From Magnetococcus marinus MC-1 (GTDB lineage: Bacteria > Pseudomonadota > Magnetococcia > Magnetococcales > Magnetococcaceae), in assembly GCF_000014865.1 (NCBI RefSeq), contig NC_008576.1, positions 2,447,501 through 2,511,500 of the forward strand: DNA of 64,000 nucleotides, read 5' to 3'. Position numbers and translations under genes: made by a program. This document shows, piece after piece, positions 1 through 10,114 of this stretch (the first letter of the stretch is position 1; the number at the start of each line of letters is the position of its first letter). Below the pieces are notes generated by a model. The model had not been told where the DNA came from. It saw only the letters and a program-made list of their open reading frames with translations, and did no database searches.

Positions 1-810
1 CGCCAACAGCTCCGCCAGACGGCTCTTCTGAATGGCCAGATCCCGTTGCAGCTCCACCCGCTCCTGCTCCAACTCCAACCAGTGGGATTGCGCCGCCAGC
101 TTCTTCTCCATCAGAGTCTTCTGAGCATTGGCCCGCTTGGCAATCAACGGCAGCAGCTGCTGATACTTACGTACCGCCTCCTTGGCTGAGGCCAGCTCCG
201 CCATCTGCTTCTTCAGCTCATGGCCAATGCCCTGCAACGAAGCACGGTGGGCCAGCAAGGTATCCTTGAGCAACCAACGCTGCTTCTGCACCCGCCCTTC
301 AGGGGCACCATCAGGGGAACGGTAGAGAATCTGCGGCTGCTCACCCTGATCCCACTCCGCTAGCGCCTGCCAACGGGCCATATCCAATTGTGCAGAGAGT
401 AGATTCTCCTCAAAACGCACCAGATCCGCCTCGGTGGAGGTTGGATCCAGAATCACCAACACCTCCCCCTCGGCGACCTGCTCCCCTTCGCGCACGGGAA
501 TCTCCCGCACCACACCGATCTCCAGGGGCTGAATCACCTTCACATGACCATTGGGTAGAATCTTACCCTGGGCCACCGCCACCACATCAATCTGCCCCCA
601 GATACTCCAACCCACAGCCAGGGCACAGAAGAGCATAATGGTCCAGGTAATCAACCGCCCAAAGGGGGATGGAGGGCGCTCTAGAACCTCCAAAACCGCC
701 GGTTTAAAGGCGTTCTCATGATCCAGCTCCAACCCCTTAACCGGGGCCTGACGATCCTGCCGCCACGCCTGCCACGCCACACTCATATGTCGTACAAGGC
801 CGCTAAACAT
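1..810 (-). CDS. Type I secretion membrane fusion protein, HlyD family (3' end beyond window)
   Basis: This is a periplasmic adaptor linking an inner-membrane ABC exporter to a TolC-like outer-membrane channel. About 270 residues are visible. A short cytoplasmic N-terminus is followed by one membrane segment (about residues 49-70, LITWTIMLFCALAVGWSIWG), then a beta/lipoyl-type stretch (QIDVVAVAQGKILPNGHVKV) and a long charged helical region rich in Glu, Gln, Lys and Leu that runs off the window edge. That order is typical of HlyD/LapC/PrsE proteins. The start ATG (808-810) lies two bases after the stop of the ABC gene, so the two are translationally coupled. The substrate cannot be inferred, and no TolC homologue or RTX protein is in the window. 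Confidence 0.9.
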   Translation of the reverse strand, partial: MFSGLVRHMSVAWQAWRQDRQAPVKGLELDHENAFKPAVLEVLERPPSPFGRLITWTIMLFCALAVGWSIWGQIDVVAVAQGKILPNGHVKVIQPLEIGVVREIPVREGEQVAEGEVLVILDPTSTEADLVRFEENLLSAQLDMARWQALAEWDQGEQPQILYRSPDGAPEGRVQKQRWLLKDTLLAHRASLQGIGHELKKQMAELASAKEAVRKYQQLLPLIAKRANAQKTLMEKKLAAQSHWLELEQERVELQRDLAIQKSRLAELLA

Positions 811-812
811 GA

Positions 813-3035
813 TCAGGCCTCCTTCTTGCCGGTGTTGATGGCTTGCGCCACCGCACCCATGCCCGACTGATGGTAGTGCATACGTGCAAACCACCCTTTT
901 TTCTGTAGCAGCTCTGCATAACCGCCCTCTTCCATGATGACCCCTTTATCCATCACCATGATGCGGTTACAACCCCGCACCGCACTCAGACGGTGGGCAA
1001 TGATAATCACGGTACGCCCCTGACAGATGGAGCGCATGTTCTCCTGAATGATCTTCTCCGACTCGTAATCCAGGGCGCTGGTGGCCTCATCAAAGATCAA
1101 AATGCGTGGATCACTGACCAACGCCCGTGCGATGGCGATGCGCTGCCGCTGACCACCGGAGAGGTTGCCACCATGTTCATCCAGTTCCGTCTCATAGCCC
1201 TGCTTAAGCTCGGAGATAAACTCCTCCGCCCCGGCCAGCTTGGCCGCCGCAATAACCCGCTCCATGGGAATACCGGGATCGCCAATGGCGATGTTCTCCC
1301 GCACCGAGCGCTTAAACAGAAAGTTCTCCTGCAGCACAACCCCCACCTGACGACGCAGCCAAGCGGGATCCACCTGCCCTAAATCCACCCCATCTACCAA
1401 AACCCGGCCCCGCTCTGGGGTGTAGAGGCGCTGTACCAGCTTGGTCACCGTGCTTTTACCGGAACCCGACGGCCCAACGATGCCGATCACCTCCCCGGGG
1501 CGGATATCCAAGGAGAGTTCCCGAATCACTTCGGGGGACTCTGGGTCATAGCGGAAGTTGATGCGCTCCAGGGTCACCCGCCCTTTTAGATTGGGCAGTG
1601 CCGCACGGCTGGGGTCGGAGGTTGCTTCGGAGGGGGTGTTGAGGATATCCCCCAGCCGGCGAATGGAGACCCCGGCCTGTTGATAGTCCTGCCACAGCTG
1701 CACCAGCCGCAGGATCGGCCCACTGACCCGGCCGGAGAGCATGTTGATGGCTACCAGCTGACCCACGGTCAACGAGCCGTCAATAACCAGATGTGCCCCA
1801 AACCAGAGAATCAACAGGGTGGTGATTTTATTAATCAACCCTGCAATCTGACTGGCCCAGTTGCCCAGATTGGTGACACGGAAGGAGGTGTGAACATAGG
1901 CCGCCAGCTGTTCATCCCAGCGGCGCCCCATCTGCGGCTCAAGTGCGGAAGCTTTAACCGTCTGTACGCCGGTGACCGACTCCACCAAAAAGGATTGGTT
2001 TTCAGCACCACGGGCGAATTTTTCCTCCACCCGTTTCCTAAGGATGGGGGAGACAAAGACCGACAGCAAAATATAGAAAGGGATCGCCCCCACCACCACG
2101 TAGGTCAGGGTGGGGCTATACCAAAACATGACCGCCACAAAGACAAAGGTGAAGGGAATATCGATGGCCACCGTCATAGCTGAGCCGGTGATAAAATTAC
2201 GAATGTTCTCCAGCTCTCGCACCCGCGCCACCGAGTCCCCCACCCGTCTGGAGCCAAAGAAGGACATGGGCAGATTCATCAGGTGGCGATAGAGCTTAGC
2301 CCCCAACTCCACATCGATACGATTGGTGGTGTGACTGAGTAGGTAGGTACGCAGGCCCCCCAGAAACATCTCAAACAGCGCCACCACCAGCATGCCTAGA
2401 GCCAGCACATCCAGGGTGGTGAGGCCGCGGTGCACCAACACTTTGTCGATGATGACCTGGAAGAAGAGCGGCGAGATCAGGGCGAAAACTTGCAGAAAAA
2501 AGGAGGCGTAGAGCACCTCGGAGAAGAGCTTACGGTAGCGGATAACGGCGGGAATAAACCAGGTGATATCAAACTTACCACCGGTGGGATCTTTACCCCG
2601 TGTGGCGGCTAGAATGACCGAGCCATCCCACTGTTCCAAAAACACTTCTGTATCCATCACCTCCGGCTTGGCCTCGGTGGGATCGTGCAGCAGAACCTTG
2701 CCCCCTTCGGCCTTAGCCAGAATTTGAAAGCCCCCCTCCTTAGCGGAAGGAATGATGGCGGGCAGCGGTAGTTTATTTAGACGCTTCTTGGCGCTTTTTA
2801 CCGCCTTGGCCTTCAGCCCCAACGCCTTGAGCGCCTTGAGTACCTCCAAATGTCCAAAGCTCTCCCCTGGCTGACCATGTTCATGGCGCAGCCCATCCCG
2901 TGAGCTGGGAATCTGGTGAAAACGCGCAAGCAGCATCACACAGAGCAGCCCGGAATCGGGCTTCTGAGATAAAATATCCAGCACAGCGTTGTCAGCAGAT
3001 GCAGTCACAATAAATTTCCCAATGAACCAACTCAA
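813..3035 (-). CDS. Type I secretion ABC transporter with degenerate C39-like domain (HlyB/LapB type)
   Basis: This ATP-driven inner-membrane exporter pairs with the downstream HlyD protein. Residues 1-150 form a C39 peptidase-like domain in which the catalytic Cys position reads DSGLLC and the His region is not conserved. It is therefore probably a non-cleaving substrate-docking (CLD) domain, as in HlyB. Residues about 155-440 hold the six-helix exporter core. The ATPase domain has Walker A GPSGSGKST (about 522), signature LSGGQRQRIAIARAL (about 627), Walker B ILIFDEATSALD (about 648) and an H-loop IIIAHRLS. The length, 740 aa, is normal for the family. The start is uncertain: the frame opens with TTG, and a GTG ten codons in (before TASADNAVLD) is an equally good choice. 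Confidence 0.92.
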   Translation of the reverse strand: MSWFIGKFIVTASADNAVLDILSQKPDSGLLCVMLLARFHQIPSSRDGLRHEHGQPGESFGHLEVLKALKALGLKAKAVKSAKKRLNKLPLPAIIPSAKEGGFQILAKAEGGKVLLHDPTEAKPEVMDTEVFLEQWDGSVILAATRGKDPTGGKFDITWFIPAVIRYRKLFSEVLYASFFLQVFALISPLFFQVIIDKVLVHRGLTTLDVLALGMLVVALFEMFLGGLRTYLLSHTTNRIDVELGAKLYRHLMNLPMSFFGSRRVGDSVARVRELENIRNFITGSAMTVAIDIPFTFVFVAVMFWYSPTLTYVVVGAIPFYILLSVFVSPILRKRVEEKFARGAENQSFLVESVTGVQTVKASALEPQMGRRWDEQLAAYVHTSFRVTNLGNWASQIAGLINKITTLLILWFGAHLVIDGSLTVGQLVAINMLSGRVSGPILRLVQLWQDYQQAGVSIRRLGDILNTPSEATSDPSRAALPNLKGRVTLERINFRYDPESPEVIRELSLDIRPGEVIGIVGPSGSGKSTVTKLVQRLYTPERGRVLVDGVDLGQVDPAWLRRQVGVVLQENFLFKRSVRENIAIGDPGIPMERVIAAAKLAGAEEFISELKQGYETELDEHGGNLSGGQRQRIAIARALVSDPRILIFDEATSALDYESEKIIQENMRSICQGRTVIIIAHRLSAVRGCNRIMVMDKGVIMEEGGYAELLQKKGWFARMHYHQSGMGAVAQAINTGKKEA

Positions 3036-3522
3036 AAATTCAAACTTCAGCGCATGCTAATACAAATTAACATCTCTATAAAAGTTGTTTTTTTTGCGAT
3101 TCCTTACAAATATTGACTTTTATCTCTTAAACTTTTGCGATAAATGTTAATAGAGTGAATTGGTCCCCTATTCCTTAAACACTGCCATCCATCTAAAAAT
3201 TTAGCTGGAATCTCTCATTTACAATTCATTAATATTTCCAACAGCCATTCATTTCACATTTACATTTTGTTAACAAAGTTTTTGCTTTGAATGTCATATC
3301 TGGCCAAAATAGTCGATATGCGACTATCCAATTTTTGATTTAGCGCCCTGATCACCCAATATTTGATCGATAAAAAACCTGATCACACAAACACGCTGCT
3401 ATTCTCTCACCTTCCGTTCCCAATCATTGGAATAACCCGTTCTTTAAAAATCGAGAAATTACCACTGGGCACAGAGTTCCCCTACAGGTACGAGCCGTGC
3501 CCTGGTAGCTGGTTAAACATGT
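3036..3522. other. AT-rich intergenic region upstream of the T1SS operon
   Basis: No credible coding frame is present. The DNA is clearly more AT-rich than the flanking genes and has several short A/T runs. It must hold the promoter of the minus-strand secretion operon, but no hexamer pair with good spacing could be picked. It ends where the IS21 remnant begins. Confidence 0.5.
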
Positions 3523-4749
3523 TGTTAAACGGCATCCAATAATGACCCCTTTGAGGGGAAAAACGGCGTGCAAAAATGACCCCTCTGTATGATGACCTCA
3601 TGGCTGTTTTAGACATGAGGAAAACAGAGGATGCTGACATTGGAGACGAGAGCAAAAATCAGACGGGATCGAGAGGTCCTGAAGAAGTCGATCAAGCAAA
3701 TCAGCAGAGATCGACATGTTTCGCGCAATACGGTGCGTAAGATATTGGAGGAAGAGCCAGGTCAGGAGATCGGCTACCAACGTTCGATTCAACCTCGGCC
3801 TCAACTTGGGCCGTATGTCGAAAGGTTGGAAAAGATTCTGGAAGCGGATTGGCCTCAGCCCCGCAAACAGCGTCTGCAAGCAAAGCAGATTTTTGAAACG
3901 TTGGCTTATGAGGGCTATCAGGGCGCATATGACAGCGTTCGCCGCTATGTAAAAGCATGGCGAACTGAAAAGGGAAGAAACCCAGGCACAGTATTTATCC
4001 CTCTCTACTTTGAGCCTGGATCAGCCTATCAGTTTGATTGGAGCTATGAGAGCGCCGTTCTGGGTGGAGTCCATCAAAGCATCAAGGTGGCCCATTTTCG
4101 CTTGGCTCACAGCCGCATGATCTTTGTGGTCGCCTTCCTGCGGGAATCCCTGGAGATGCTTCTGGATGCGCATAACCGGGCTTTTAAGTTTTTTGGAGGT
4201 TGCCCCCACCAGGGTATTTACGACAACCTCTCGACAGCGGTGGATAAGATTCTCAAGGGCAAGGAGCGCACATTTAATAGCCGCTTTGAGGCGATGTGCG
4301 ATCACTTTTTGGTAGAGCCCGTAGCCTGTACGCCAGCAGCGGGTTGGGAGAAGGGCCAGGTAGAGAAACAAGTCCGGGATGTTCGCAACTGGTTTTTCAA
4401 ACCCATTCCCCAGTTTGCTGATCTGGAAGAGTTGAATCACTGGCTTGCGGACCGCTGTTGGGGATGGGCGTCCACGCATCCTCACCCAGAACAGAAACAG
4501 CGCACAGTAGCCGCCGTGTTTCAACAAGAGCGGGAGCATCTGATCCGTTTCAGCCGCCCATTTGACGCTTATAAAGAGCGTGAGTGTCGCGTCTCATCGA
4601 CCAGTCTGATTCAATATGACGGCAATCAATACAGCGTGGAGGCGATAGCCGCGCGCAAGGCCGTTACCATACGGGCCTATGCAGAACGAATCATGGTGAT
4701 TCACAAAGGAAAAGTGGTTGCAGATCATCTGCGCAATCTGAGCAAGGGG
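3523..4749 (+). mobile_element. IS21-family element, left part only
   Basis: The left end begins near TGTTAAACGGCATCC and contains the short direct repeat AATGACCCCT twice (3541 and 3575 region), like the multiple transposase-binding repeats at IS21 ends. The istA gene follows. The element stops abruptly at 4749 where the IS3 element starts; the rest of istA, the istB ATPase gene and the right end are missing. The left boundary is approximate. Confidence 0.75.
3631..4749 (+). pseudogene. istA: IS21-family transposase IstA, C-terminally truncated
   Basis: DDE transposase of IS21 type. The N-terminal helix-turn-helix (about residues 8-45, IKQISRDRHVSRNTVRKILE) and the catalytic core are present: Asp in YQFDWSYES (about 137), Asp in IYDNLSTAV (about 199) and Glu in WEKGQVEKQV (about 240-245). 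About 370 residues remain of the usual roughly 500. The last three codons of the open frame already belong to the IS3 element. With no istB partner the remnant is not expected to transpose. Confidence 0.88.
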
Positions 4750-5274
4750 TGATGTGGCAACACTAAAACGGACAGTGTTTTACGCGGACTTGAACCACTC
4801 TATTTCGTACTGAGAAGGACTCATATAGCCGATGGATGAGTGCTTGCGCTTTCGGTTATAAAAGACCTCTATATATTCAAAGATGATCTGTTTAGCCTCA
4901 TCGCGTGTCTTAAAGTCACAGGATGAAACCAGTTCAACTTTGAGAGTGTGGAAAAAGCTTTCTGCTGGTGGTCGAGTAGACCGAGGGAATTTCACCCTCA
5001 GCCTCTCACAGAACCGTACGTGAACCTCTCAGCTCATACGGCTCTTGTCATCCAGCCCTGATATTTCCAATGCGCAAACAAAGATGGCTCTCTCTGGGCA
5101 ACCCCTTTGAGCCACTTGTGCGCTCGGGTCTTGTGCCCACGGAGTTTCTTGAACTTACGCATTGCCCAGAAGGCAAGAGCGGTGTTTATCCGTAAGCGCC
5201 CATTTATCCCCAGGGTTCAGTTTGATCTGAAGGTATGTCACGCTTTCTGAAATTCAAAATTTTAGGAGGCGAAC

Positions 5275-5616
5275 ATGGAAGACAAATCAATTGAGGCGTC
5301 TGTGCTGAGTGAGAAGCAGCGGTACTGGCTGGATCATTTACGCAGTTGTCGTTCTGAGGTCGGCACCATTAAGGAGTACGCTGAAGTCCATAAGCTGAGC
5401 CTTCCATCGTTGTATTTTTGGAAGCGCAAGCTGACGCAAATGGGTTTTCTGGAAGAGTCAGGATCAGGCAAGCGACGTTTTCAGCGATTGGAATTGAGTT
5501 CAAAGTCTTCAGCAGGGGTCTGCCGGATTCAGTTCCCAAATGGTATGACGGTGGAGTGGTCAGGGAATGGTGGCGAGAGCTTGCTCTCTGTCCTGCGATC
5601 TGTGGCAGCCTTGTGA
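5275..5616 (+). CDS. tnpA: IS66-family accessory protein TnpA
   Basis: A 113-aa accessory protein of an IS66 element. It has an HTH-like N-terminal region (EKQRYWLDHLRSCRSEVGTI...YAEVHKLSLPSLYFWKRKL) and a C-terminal strand-rich part (VCRIQFPNGMTVEWSG). AGGAGG lies seven bases before the ATG. Its stop overlaps the tnpB start (TGATG), so the two are coupled. Confidence 0.9.
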   Translation: MEDKSIEASVLSEKQRYWLDHLRSCRSEVGTIKEYAEVHKLSLPSLYFWKRKLTQMGFLEESGSGKRRFQRLELSSKSSAGVCRIQFPNGMTVEWSGNGGESLLSVLRSVAAL

Positions 5617-5975
5617 TGATGCGCCCATCGCCGGATATTTCTGTCGTCCATCTTTGTTTGGAGCCGGTGGATTTCAGGAAGGGGATCAACGGACTGGCTG
5701 CATTGGTGGAGGCAGAACTGGAGTTGAATCCCTTTGATGAGGCTCTGTTCGTGTTTCGCAATCGATCATTGGACAAGGTGAAAATCCTTTACTGGGAACG
5801 TAATGGCTTCTGCCTGTGGCAAAAGCGGCTGGAAAAGGACCGATTTCACTGGTTGCGCCAGGGAGGTGCCGCAGAAATCCAAATCACGGGGCGGCAGCTG
5901 AATTGGCTACTTGATGGCTACAACCTGGCGGCAATGAAGGGTCACAATAAACTGCATTTTTCTTCGATTGTATAG
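5616..5975 (+). CDS. tnpB: IS66-family accessory protein TnpB (Orf2)
   Basis: A 119-aa protein of the IS66 Orf2 family, recognised by VDFRKGINGLAALVE, NPFDEALFVFRNR and KILYWERNGFCLWQKRLEKD. The start is the ATG overlapping the tnpA stop (MMRPSPDISVV). The longer upstream open frame is only the out-of-frame shadow of tnpA. The protein is required with TnpA and TnpC for IS66 transposition; its molecular role is not well established. Confidence 0.92.
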   Translation: MMRPSPDISVVHLCLEPVDFRKGINGLAALVEAELELNPFDEALFVFRNRSLDKVKILYWERNGFCLWQKRLEKDRFHWLRQGGAAEIQITGRQLNWLLDGYNLAAMKGHNKLHFSSIV

Positions 5976-6010
5976 AGTGTTAAGGCGGTTTTTTTGGTAT
6001 AATTTCGGCT

Positions 6011-7591
6011 ATGAAAACGCTACCAAAGACACTCCCTGATGACCCTGCCGCTTTGCGGGAAATAATACTTTCCTTGCAGGCTGAAAATGTCCTTTTACAG
6101 GACAAAAGCAAGCGTATGGAGCATGAAGCCCAGCTTCTGAGGGAGAAGCTGAATATTCTCATTGCCAAGCGGTTTGGGCGTTCCAGTGAGAAGAGCGATC
6201 CCCGTCAGTTGGGTCTGTTCGATGAGGCAGAAGTGACGGCTGCCGAGGAACCTGAAGAGGATGCCGAAGAGATCCAGGTTCCTGCCCATAGCCGCAAAGT
6301 GAAGTCCAAAGGGCGCAAGCCATTGCCAGAGTGGCTACCCCGGGTGGATATCATTCATGAGTTGCCTGAGTCGGCATTGGTTTGTGGCCTGGATGGTCAC
6401 CATTTGGTCGAGATTGGCCGTGAGACCAGCGAGCAACTGGATATTATTCCGGCCAAGGTGCAGGTATTGCGGCACATCCAGATCAAATATGGCTGTCCTC
6501 ATTGCAAACAGGGCGTGAAGACGGCCCCTACACCCAAACGTCCCATTCCCAAGGCGTTGGCTACAGCTGCTCTATTGGCCCATGTGGCGGTATCCAAGTA
6601 TGCCGATGGGTTACCGCTCTATCGACAGGGCGCCATTCTGACCCGTGCAGGGATTGATGTCTGTCGAACCACGCTGGCCAATTGGATGATCCAGTGCGGC
6701 CAACTGGTGCAGCCGTTGATCAATCTGATGCGGGACAAGATGCTGGATTACGATATCCTGCAGATGGATGAAACTACGATTCAAGTGCTTAAGGAAAAAG
6801 ATAAAGTTGCAGCCAGCAACTCCTATATGTGGGTACAGCGAGGTGGTCCCCCGGGTAGTCCGGTGATTTTGTTTGATTACGATCCCACACGCGGTGCCGA
6901 GGTTCCGAAACGGCTGTTGGCGGGCTATAAAGGCTGGTTGCAAACGGATGGGTATGCAGGTTATCTGGGTGTGGGTGCGCAGGAAGATGTGATCCTGATG
7001 GGGTGTTTTGCGCATGCCCGTCGTCAATTCGACGAGGCGATCAAAGCGTTGGGAAAATCCAAAAAAGGCAAGATAGGCAAGGCTGGGCAGGCACTGTCGC
7101 TGATCCGGAAACTGTACGCTGTGGAAAAGGATCTGCGTGAGGAAGAGGCTACTCCAGAGCGACGTTACAAGGTGCGCCAGGAGCGTTCCCGCCCCATTAT
7201 CGATGAGTTGAAAACCTGGCTGGAAGATAATCGAGCAGGGGTGTTACCGAAAAGCAAACTCGGCGAAGCGATGGGATATCTGACCAATCAGTGGTCCTCT
7301 CTGATTCGATATCTTGATGATGGACGCCTGGAAATTGACAACAACAGAGCCGAGAACGCCATTCGCCCCTTTGTGATTGGCAGGAAAAATTGGCTCTTCA
7401 GCAACTCTGTTCGAGGTGCAAAGGCCTCGGCAAACCTCTACAGTTTGATTGAAACGGCCAAAGCCAATGGTTGGGAGCCCTTCGTCTATCTCACAAAGGT
7501 CTTTGAGGGCCTCGCCACAGCGCAAACCGTGGATGAGTTCGACTTGTTGCTCCCGTGGAATTTGAAATCTGCTGCTGAACCGGCAGGGTAG
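6011..7591 (+). CDS. tnpC: IS66-family transposase TnpC
   Basis: The 526-aa DDE transposase of IS66. The N-terminal coiled coil (about residues 15-55) leads into AKRFGRSSEKSDPRQLGLFDE, then a zinc-finger-like segment (YGCPHCKQGV). The catalytic domain has Asp in LQMDETTIQVL (about 253), Asp in QTDGYAGY (about 313) and Glu in NNRAENAIRPF (about 447). The TnpC C-terminal domain ends DEFDLLLPWN. Near-identical to copy 3 (AASNSY here, ASSNSY there). Confidence 0.95.
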   Translation: MKTLPKTLPDDPAALREIILSLQAENVLLQDKSKRMEHEAQLLREKLNILIAKRFGRSSEKSDPRQLGLFDEAEVTAAEEPEEDAEEIQVPAHSRKVKSKGRKPLPEWLPRVDIIHELPESALVCGLDGHHLVEIGRETSEQLDIIPAKVQVLRHIQIKYGCPHCKQGVKTAPTPKRPIPKALATAALLAHVAVSKYADGLPLYRQGAILTRAGIDVCRTTLANWMIQCGQLVQPLINLMRDKMLDYDILQMDETTIQVLKEKDKVAASNSYMWVQRGGPPGSPVILFDYDPTRGAEVPKRLLAGYKGWLQTDGYAGYLGVGAQEDVILMGCFAHARRQFDEAIKALGKSKKGKIGKAGQALSLIRKLYAVEKDLREEEATPERRYKVRQERSRPIIDELKTWLEDNRAGVLPKSKLGEAMGYLTNQWSSLIRYLDDGRLEIDNNRAENAIRPFVIGRKNWLFSNSVRGAKASANLYSLIETAKANGWEPFVYLTKVFEGLATAQTVDEFDLLLPWNLKSAAEPAG

Positions 7592-8272
7592 TTGATGGGG
7601 ATAAATGGGCGCTTACGTTTATCCGGTCCAATACAGAGTGCATCTCCGATCGACAGAATCGGCCATAATAGTTTATCCAACCTGTGATCACTGGATTTAA
7701 ACGTCTTGCCAGTTCCTCAATAGAGTGCTGGCTCCTCGCTTGGAGCTTCCACTCCCGCCGAATGGTCTGCCGTAGAGATTTCGAAGCTTTCCGACTGATT
7801 GCCGGACTAAAGCTTACAAAAAGCTCTCCACGGTGGTTGCGTGATGACCTTGGACGAAAGGTATAGCCCAGAAAATCAAAGCTCTGACACGTCCACTCCC
7901 CTGACCTACGAGAATCTTTACAATAGACAACTCGCGTCTTTTTGTCGTTGAGAGACAATTTGCAGAGCTTCAAGCGCTGTTCAATCCTCTTCTTGATCCA
8001 CTGCAACTGCTTCAAGGAACGGCAATGCACGACAATATCATCGGCATAACGTGATGTGGCAACACTAAAACGGACAGTGTTTTACGCGGACTTGAACCAC
8101 TCTATTTCGTACTGAGAAGGACTCATATAGCCGATGGATGAGTGCTTGCGCTTTCGGTTATAAAAGACCTCTATATATTCAAAGATGATCTGTTTAGCCT
8201 CATCGCGTGTCTTAAAGTCACAGGATGAAACCAGTTCAACTTTGAGAGTGTGGAAAAAGCTTTCTGCTGGTG

Positions 8273-10114
8273 GTCGAGTAGACCGAGGGAATTTCACCCT
8301 CAGCCTCTCACAGAACCGTACGTGAACCTCTCAGCTCATACGGCTCTTGTCATCCAGCCCTGATATTTCCAATGCGCAAACAAAGATGGCTCTCTCTGGG
8401 CAACCCCTTTGAGCCACTTGTGCGCTCGGGTCTTGTGCCCACGGAGTTTCTTGAACTTACGCATTGCCCAGAAGGCAAGAGCGGTGTTTATCCGGTCCAA
8501 TACAGAGTGCATCTCCGATCGACAGAATCGGCCATAATAGTTTATCCAACCTGTGATCACTGGATTTAAACGTCTTGCCAGTTCCTCAATAGAGTGCTGG
8601 CTCCTCGCTTGGAGCTTCCACTCCCGCCGAATGGTCTGCCGTAGAGATTTCGAAGCTTTCCGACTGATTGCCGGACTAAAGCTTACAAAAAGCTCTCCAC
8701 GGTGGTTGCGTGATGACCTTGGACGAAAGGTATAGCCCAGAAAATCAAAGCTCTGACACGTCCACTCCCCTGACCTACGAGAATCTTTACAATAGACAAC
8801 TCGCGTCTTTTTGTCGTTGAGAGACAATTTGCAGAGCTTCAAGCGCTGTTCAATCCTCTTCTTGATCCACTGCAACTGCTTCAAGGAACGGCAATGCACG
8901 ACAATATCATCGGCATAACGCTCAAAATGAATGTGAGGATAATTCTCCTTCATCCACTGATCGAAACCAAGATGCAGAAAAATGTTTGCAAGCAGAGGGC
9001 TGATTACACCGCCCTGGGGGGTTCCCATCTCCCGATGAAGGATGGTCTCATCCTGTAGTTGAACATCTGCTTTTAACCACCTCTCGATGTAGAGCAGAAC
9101 CCACTTACAATCTGTAAACCGCTTCACCGCACGCATTACCAATGCATGATCCAGTTTATCGAAAAACTTGCTGATATCCAGATCAAGCACCCAGTCATCC
9201 CGCCAACAGCGCTGGCGGGCCTGTCTAACGGCATCCAAAGCTGAGCGATTGGGACGATATCCATAGGAGTCTTCATGGAATTTTGGCTCCACCAATGGCT
9301 CCAGATATCGTTTCACAACCGCTTGCGCGATACGATCACCAATCGTCGGAATACCCAGCCCTCGCACACCACCATCTGATTTGGGGATTTCTACCCGCAT
9401 GACAGGTGGTGGAAAGTAGCTGCCCGACGACATTCGGTTCCATAACCTATACAGCTGATTCTTCAAATCTTCTTCAAATGCCTCCATCGTTAGACCATCA
9501 AGGCCAGGCCCTCCTGAACTTCGTTTCACATCCAGATAGGCCTGCCACACTAACTCTTTCGGTATATCAAAAGCCTTTGTCGCATTCATAAGCTCCTCCC
9601 CTTTTGGGTTGGCTTATGCCTTTGACTGAATGACGCAGCCCCTTTGCTCCATGACCTTTCGGCCACTTCAACACTACTACGGGCTGCTCCGTCCCTGTGC
9701 TCCGCATCGGTACTCTTCTCCGCCAGGGGGCTGCCCTCTTGGATTTCTCCCTTATCATCGGAACGACAGGTTCCCACGTTCCTCATAAAAGCCTGTAATG
9801 AGCTCACGCCGTCTCCACACCGGATACCATTCAGCCCGTAAACAGGTGCCGTCTGAACTTGTCCTGGATCAACAACGCTATCCAGTTTTGATATCAGTTG
9901 AATTGCTTTTCGATGCGTCATCAACGGTTCACTTGCGTTCGTCTTCTCATTTCTCACATGACGTTTTCCACAACGCCTTTTCGCCGACGCTCACTACCAA
10001 GGCTCTTTACCTAAGCAGCTCGACGCTGTTTGAAACCCGGTCCTGCAACCCGATTCCGAGAGGCCACACTCTCATCTTTTATGAAGCACCTCCTATAAGG
10101 AGTTCGTGGCACAC
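8273..10114 (-). mobile_element. Group II intron A, copy 2, intact (1842 bp)
   Basis: Boundaries come from comparing its flanks with the uninterrupted IS3 copy at 18786-20043: 5' exon ...GGGACAACG, intron GTGTGCCACG...GTCTACTCGAC, 3' exon CACCAGCAG. The 5' GTGTG and 3' AC fit group II consensus ends. The reverse transcriptase lies in the 3' half, with roughly 525 bases of ribozyme sequence before it and about 60 after it. The sequence is nearly identical to the broken copy 1, so movement was recent. Confidence 0.93.
8336..9589 (-). CDS. ltrA: Group II intron reverse transcriptase/maturase (intron A)
   Basis: A 417-aa protein with reverse transcriptase blocks SGGPGLDGLTMEAFE, GGVRGLGIPTIGDR, LDLDISKFFD, GTPQGGVISPLLANI and the active site YADD (residues 225-228), then a maturase domain with FDFLGYTFRPR and ITGWINYYGRF. 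No HNH endonuclease domain follows; the protein ends about 20 residues after FAHW. It helps the intron RNA fold and splice and copies it into DNA targets. A strong GGGGAGG precedes the ATG. This is the only intact copy of this protein in the window. Confidence 0.95.
   Translation of the reverse strand: MNATKAFDIPKELVWQAYLDVKRSSGGPGLDGLTMEAFEEDLKNQLYRLWNRMSSGSYFPPPVMRVEIPKSDGGVRGLGIPTIGDRIAQAVVKRYLEPLVEPKFHEDSYGYRPNRSALDAVRQARQRCWRDDWVLDLDISKFFDKLDHALVMRAVKRFTDCKWVLLYIERWLKADVQLQDETILHREMGTPQGGVISPLLANIFLHLGFDQWMKENYPHIHFERYADDIVVHCRSLKQLQWIKKRIEQRLKLCKLSLNDKKTRVVYCKDSRRSGEWTCQSFDFLGYTFRPRSSRNHRGELFVSFSPAISRKASKSLRQTIRREWKLQARSQHSIEELARRLNPVITGWINYYGRFCRSEMHSVLDRINTALAFWAMRKFKKLRGHKTRAHKWLKGVAQREPSLFAHWKYQGWMTRAV

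Larger units (their letters stand above)
5192..7616 (+). mobile_element. IS66-family element copy 1, complete
   Basis: Terminal repeats are GTAAGCGCCCATTTATCCCC at 5192 and its inverted counterpart ending GGGCGCTTAC at 7616; length 2425 bp. It is flanked by an 8-bp duplication, GTTTATCC (5184-5191 and 7617-7624), as expected for IS66. It carries tnpA, tnpB and tnpC, all intact, and sits in the reverse transcriptase gene of intron A copy 1. Confidence 0.95.

Noticed and set aside
4780-4995. Separate 71-aa protein MKFPRSTRP...FKSA (also at 8082-8297)
   Set aside because: It is the C-terminal exon of IS3 OrfB read into the intron's 3' end; not an independent gene.
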